Assembly (NCBI GenBank): GCA_051660685.1
Contig: JBOFQB010000079.1
Location: 1 to 16,717 of the forward strand
Reading direction: 5' to 3'
Length of the DNA: 16,717 nucleotides
Source: JAVBSX01 sp051660685
GTDB taxonomy: Bacteria; Planctomycetota; Planctomycetia; Pirellulales; Thermoguttaceae
Below, in pieces: positions 14,516 to 16,717 of the stretch; positions within the stretch are counted from its first letter, which is position 1; each line of letters starts with the position of its first letter. The translations under genes and the position numbers were made by a program. The notes under the pieces are model-generated. The model made no database searches, was not told the origin of the DNA, and worked only from the letters and a program-made list of their open reading frames with translations.

Positions 14516-14803
14516 ATGCCGAAACCGCCCGGATCAAAACGGAACAATCGTATGAACCAGAAGAAGCGAACGAAACAAAAGGTTCGCGGAAAGAAGAAAG
14601 ACCCGTTGGTCGTTGACGGTCAGCGTCCACGTCCGATGTTCGTCGATTACAAGGACGTTGAACTTCTTCGGAAATTGACGAGTCGGCAAGGTAAAATCCT
14701 CAGTCGCCGAAAAAGTGGATGTGGTGCAGTCAGTCAACATGCGGTTGCATCGGCAATCAAACGAGCCCGATTTATGGCACTTATGCCCTATCGTGCCGAT
14801 TAA
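14516..14803 (+). CDS. rpsR: 30S ribosomal protein bS18
   Basis: A 95-residue protein of the small ribosomal subunit. Residues 42-93 carry the bS18 core: FVDYKDVELLRKLTSRQGKI (42-61), LSRRKSGCGAVSQHAVA (62-78) and SAIKRARFMALMPY (79-92). It has an N-terminal extension of about 35 residues, very basic (NQKKRTKQKVRGKKK), longer than in most bS18 proteins (about 75 residues in E. coli). There is no Shine-Dalgarno sequence; Met13 (14552) is an alternative start. The gene is not next to rpsF, ssb or rplI as in many bacteria but stands between an oxidoreductase gene and argB. The identification from the core is firm. Confidence 0.96.
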   Translation: MPKPPGSKRNNRMNQKKRTKQKVRGKKKDPLVVDGQRPRPMFVDYKDVELLRKLTSRQGKILSRRKSGCGAVSQHAVASAIKRARFMALMPYRAD

Positions 14804-14832
14804 GTCCCTCACTTCTCAATCAAATCATCGCC

Positions 14833-14838
14833 TATAAT
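14833..14838 (+). promoter_or_regulatory. TATAAT -10 box upstream of argB
   Basis: A perfect TATAAT lies 29 bases after the rpsR stop and 71 bases before the preferred argB start. No good -35 is seen 16-18 bases upstream. It overlaps an in-frame TTG (14838) that could be mistaken for the argB start. Confidence 0.4.
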
Positions 14839-14909
14839 TGCCAAAAGACTCTCCGAAAGCCGCAAACGGTGAATTCGGAGGTCGCATTTTAGGTGGTGTT
14901 GGGGATATT

Positions 14910-15797
14910 ATGGAACAGGCGATACAGAAGGCGGATGTTTTGATTGAGGCAATGCGCTGGATTCGGCAGCATCGCGGAAAAATTACCGTCATAAAAGTCG
15001 GCGGAAGTCTTATGGAGGATTCCCTCTCCATAACGCATCTCCTGTTAGACGCGATTTTCATGGAAACGGTCGGTATGCGACCTGTCATCGTGCATGGAGG
15101 GGGAAGTGCTATTTCCGAAGCAATGGTTCAGGCTGGTCTGGAACCTCGTTTTGTTCAAGGACGACGTTACACAGATGCGGCTTCACTGGACATTGTGAAG
15201 CAGGTCCTCGGTTCAAGAATCAGTACGGCTCTTGTGCAGGAAATCACCGATTTAGGAGGTCATGCCAAAGTCCTCAGCCCTTCTCTGGGAACCAATGTCC
15301 TGCATGGAGAAAAGCTCTATTTGAGCAATGAAAGTGGTGAAAAGATTGATCTGGGGTTTGTTGGCAATGTAACCCGGGTTGATACGCGAGTCATTCTCGA
15401 TCTGTGCAACGAAGGTGTTATTCCGGTTATTCCTTCGATTGCAATAACGGAGGGGACGCCCGATCAGGCGTTGAATGTCAATGCGGATACAGCCGCAACA
15501 GCGGTTGCGAAAGCGTTGCAAGCGGAAAAGTTGGTGTTTGTGACGGAGGTGAATGGTTTGCGGACGGACCCGAATGATGCGGGTTCGATGATTGACTCCT
15601 TAAATGCGGAGAAAGCACGCGAGTTGCTTTCTTCAGGGGTTGTTCTTGGGGGAATGATCCCGAAAATTGAATCCTGCCTAGAAACATTGGAACGAGGGGT
15701 CAAGAAGATACACATTATTAACGGACGGTTGCGACATTCGTTGTTGCTTGAAATATTCACGAGTATGGGGATTGGGACGGAGATCACGGAGAGTTGA
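14910..15797 (+). CDS. argB: Acetylglutamate kinase
   Basis: A 295-residue amino-acid kinase that phosphorylates N-acetyl-L-glutamate with ATP, the second step of arginine synthesis, in the cytoplasm. Seen are VIKVGGSLM (27-35, Lys29), VHGGGSAIS (61-69), GRRYTD (84-89), the N-acetylglutamate-binding NVNADTAATAVAKAL (189-203, Asn191, Asp193), VTEVNGLRTD and GGMIPKIE (247-254) with Lys252. Key residues expected from E. coli NAGK are kept. I chose the ATG at 14910, giving MEQAIQKADVLIEAMRW. A TTG at 14838 would add 24 residues but overlaps a TATAAT box. No other arginine gene is nearby. The N-terminal helix before the kinase core resembles that of arginine-inhibited hexameric NAGKs; feedback inhibition is therefore possible but unproven. 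Confidence 0.95.
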   Translation: MEQAIQKADVLIEAMRWIRQHRGKITVIKVGGSLMEDSLSITHLLLDAIFMETVGMRPVIVHGGGSAISEAMVQAGLEPRFVQGRRYTDAASLDIVKQVLGSRISTALVQEITDLGGHAKVLSPSLGTNVLHGEKLYLSNESGEKIDLGFVGNVTRVDTRVILDLCNEGVIPVIPSIAITEGTPDQALNVNADTAATAVAKALQAEKLVFVTEVNGLRTDPNDAGSMIDSLNAEKARELLSSGVVLGGMIPKIESCLETLERGVKKIHIINGRLRHSLLLEIFTSMGIGTEITES

Positions 15798-15853
15798 TTG
15801 GTTGACGTTCAGTCAGGGTTCCTGTTTTTCGTTTTGGGTGTTTTCTGTTGGTG

Positions 15854-15905
15854 ATAGGGGGGATAGGGGTTAGGTGAGCAGAAAAGAGTAAAAATGGGGG
15901 GGAGA
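15854..15905. repeat. G-rich intergenic repeat after argB
   Basis: The + strand reads GATAGGGGGGATAGGGGTTA and then, after an A-rich patch, a run of seven G. It repeats the vocabulary of the purine arms elsewhere and lies just before the tRNA promoter. Four or more G-runs make a G-quadruplex possible. Confidence 0.55.
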
Positions 15906-15919
15906 GTGGGATTCACCCC

Positions 15920-15947
15920 TTGACGGTTAGGGGTTTTGTCGTAGAAT
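15920..15947 (+). promoter_or_regulatory. tRNA-Lys promoter
   Basis: TTGACG (15920-15925), 16 bases, TAGAAT (15942-15947): 5/6 matches for each hexamer. Transcription would begin about ten bases before the mature tRNA 5' end. Confidence 0.65.
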
Positions 15948-15964
15948 TGGCAGACTTTCTTTTT

Positions 15965-16037
<73 letters not shown>

Positions 16038-16124
16038 CTTCTTATTTTGCCGCAATGCCTGAGACTTGCGAAGGGTTTTGGTTCGTTTTAGGGTTCAGAA
16101 ATTGTAATCTGGCAAAATTCTCGA

Positions 16125-16153
16125 TTGACTTTTTGCGGTTTTTTTCGTAAAAT
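16125..16153 (+). promoter_or_regulatory. Promoter of the four-TM protein gene
   Basis: TTGACT (16125-16130), 17 bases, TAAAAT (16148-16153): 5/6 matches for each hexamer at the ideal spacing. It is the best sigma-70-type promoter in the window and gives a leader of about 30 bases that holds the ribosome-binding site AAGGA (16180-16184). Confidence 0.7.
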
Positions 16154-16192
16154 TGCGTGGAGTGTGTTCTCAAACCGTAAGGAATCCTTCAC

Positions 16193-16687
16193 ATGAATAT
16201 CTCCCCTTTTTTTCTCGGGTTGTCTTGTGTTCTATCAGGAGTGATTGCCCCATTTGCCCAGTTACCCTTGGTCTATTTAGCACTGATCGCACTTGTTCCA
16301 GCAATGTTTTTTATCATTTTTTTTGGTGAGAAGTGGCGTGCAAATCATTTGCGTCATCGCAAAATGAACGACGATCATATCAGCGTTCCTGAGGTCCATT
16401 ACGAATCACAGAATCCAATGTGGCCTTATGTTTTATTATTGACAATATACCTTGCTTGCACTGGACCCCTCGTTGTGGAACTCTTGTCGTTGAACACGTT
16501 GCAGATGAACGTGTCAAAAGAGACCGCATTTTATGTGATGATTGCTGTTATCTTGTCCATAACTTTTGTTTTTGCAATAATAGACTTGTTCCATAACCTA
16601 AAAAGTGGTACAATGGACTCACTACGTTTGGTACGTGTAGGGAATTCCAACGCACTAGTCAAGGATGATTTTTATGGAACGAGTTGA
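16193..16687 (+). CDS. Hypothetical four-TM membrane protein
   Basis: A 164-residue protein I do not recognise. Hydrophobic segments lie at about residues 4-22, 25-45, 77-98 and 112-132, separated by a basic/His-rich loop (EKWRANHLRHRKMNDDH, 46-62) and followed by a polar tail of about 30 residues. It should be an inner-membrane protein with both ends on the same side, probably the cytoplasm. The ATG has an AAGGA ribosome-binding site nine bases upstream and a strong promoter. The coding sequence looks more AT-rich than its neighbours. Its 3' end overlaps the next frame by 14 bases, so the two are probably co-translated. It lies 155 bases after tRNA-Lys, but I see no duplicated tRNA end that would mark an integrated element. 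Confidence 0.8.
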   Translation: MNISPFFLGLSCVLSGVIAPFAQLPLVYLALIALVPAMFFIIFFGEKWRANHLRHRKMNDDHISVPEVHYESQNPMWPYVLLLTIYLACTGPLVVELLSLNTLQMNVSKETAFYVMIAVILSITFVFAIIDLFHNLKSGTMDSLRLVRVGNSNALVKDDFYGTS

Positions 16688-16717
16688 AAAAAAATTGAAA
16701 TGGTCCGACGAAACATT
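16674..16717 (+). CDS. Start of a further gene, cut by the window edge
   Basis: An ATG at 16674 opens a frame (MERVEKKLKWSDET) that runs to the window end without a stop. It overlaps the last 14 bases of the preceding gene in another frame, and AAGGA (16661-16665) lies eight bases upstream. This arrangement is typical of translational coupling. Too few residues are visible for any family call. Confidence 0.55.
   Translation, partial: MERVEKKLKWSDET

Overview
The window most likely comes from a member of the Planctomycetota, although no rRNA is present to prove it. Signs pointing that way are: a PknB-type serine/threonine kinase with a long low-complexity linker and a C-terminal membrane anchor; a Tat-exported Gfo/Idh/MocA oxidoreductase; a groEL-groES-groEL cluster with two different GroELs; an rpsR standing apart from rpsF and rplI; many genes without a Shine-Dalgarno sequence; and long, repeat-filled intergenic gaps. 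Base composition looks moderate. The order or genus cannot be told from this sequence.

Layout. Positions 1-89 are a perfect GGGGATT heptamer array. Then come a TPR protein (438-1406, +) and a CxxCxxCC cysteine-cluster protein (1596-2012, +), which converges with a minus-strand cluster. Read on the minus strand, that cluster is a small single-TM protein (5994-5779), a DUF1015 protein (5659-4310) and a membrane-anchored Ser/Thr kinase (4303-2024). Phosphoglucomutase follows (7815-6166, -). The centre is the chaperonin block: groEL1 (8394-10058), groES (10383-10691) and groEL2 (10959-12554), all +, separated by 267-324 bp gaps that carry repeats and possible promoters. Next are a Tat-signal Gfo/Idh/MocA oxidoreductase (13992-12652, -), a MITE-like element (14190-14387), rpsR (14516-14803, +), argB (14910-15797, +) and tRNA-Lys(UUU) (15965-16037, +). 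The window ends with a four-TM protein (16193-16687, +) whose 3' end overlaps the start of another gene that runs off the edge.

How the genes fit together. The chaperonin genes provide one co-chaperonin and two GroEL paralogues: GroEL1 with a classical Gly-Gly-Met tail and GroEL2 with a Lys-rich tail instead. The DUF1015 and kinase genes are six bases apart and probably translationally coupled, so the kinase may share regulation with DUF1015. The remaining genes are housekeeping (pgm, rpsR, argB, tRNA-Lys) and look independently transcribed.

The most unusual content is intergenic. I see (i) a 178-bp element with perfect 18-bp terminal inverted repeats and a perfect 10-bp flanking duplication; (ii) a family of purine-arm/pyrimidine-arm palindromic repeats in most gaps, two copies of which match at 36 of 37 positions in inverted orientation around groEL1-groES; (iii) a shorter inverted repeat bounded by TA at 5999-6108; (iv) a compound hairpin repeat between groEL1 and groES; and (v) the heptamer array. 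I found no CRISPR array, phage module, defence system or biosynthetic cluster. The strongest candidates for something undescribed are the repeat elements and the DUF1015-kinase-small membrane protein cluster.
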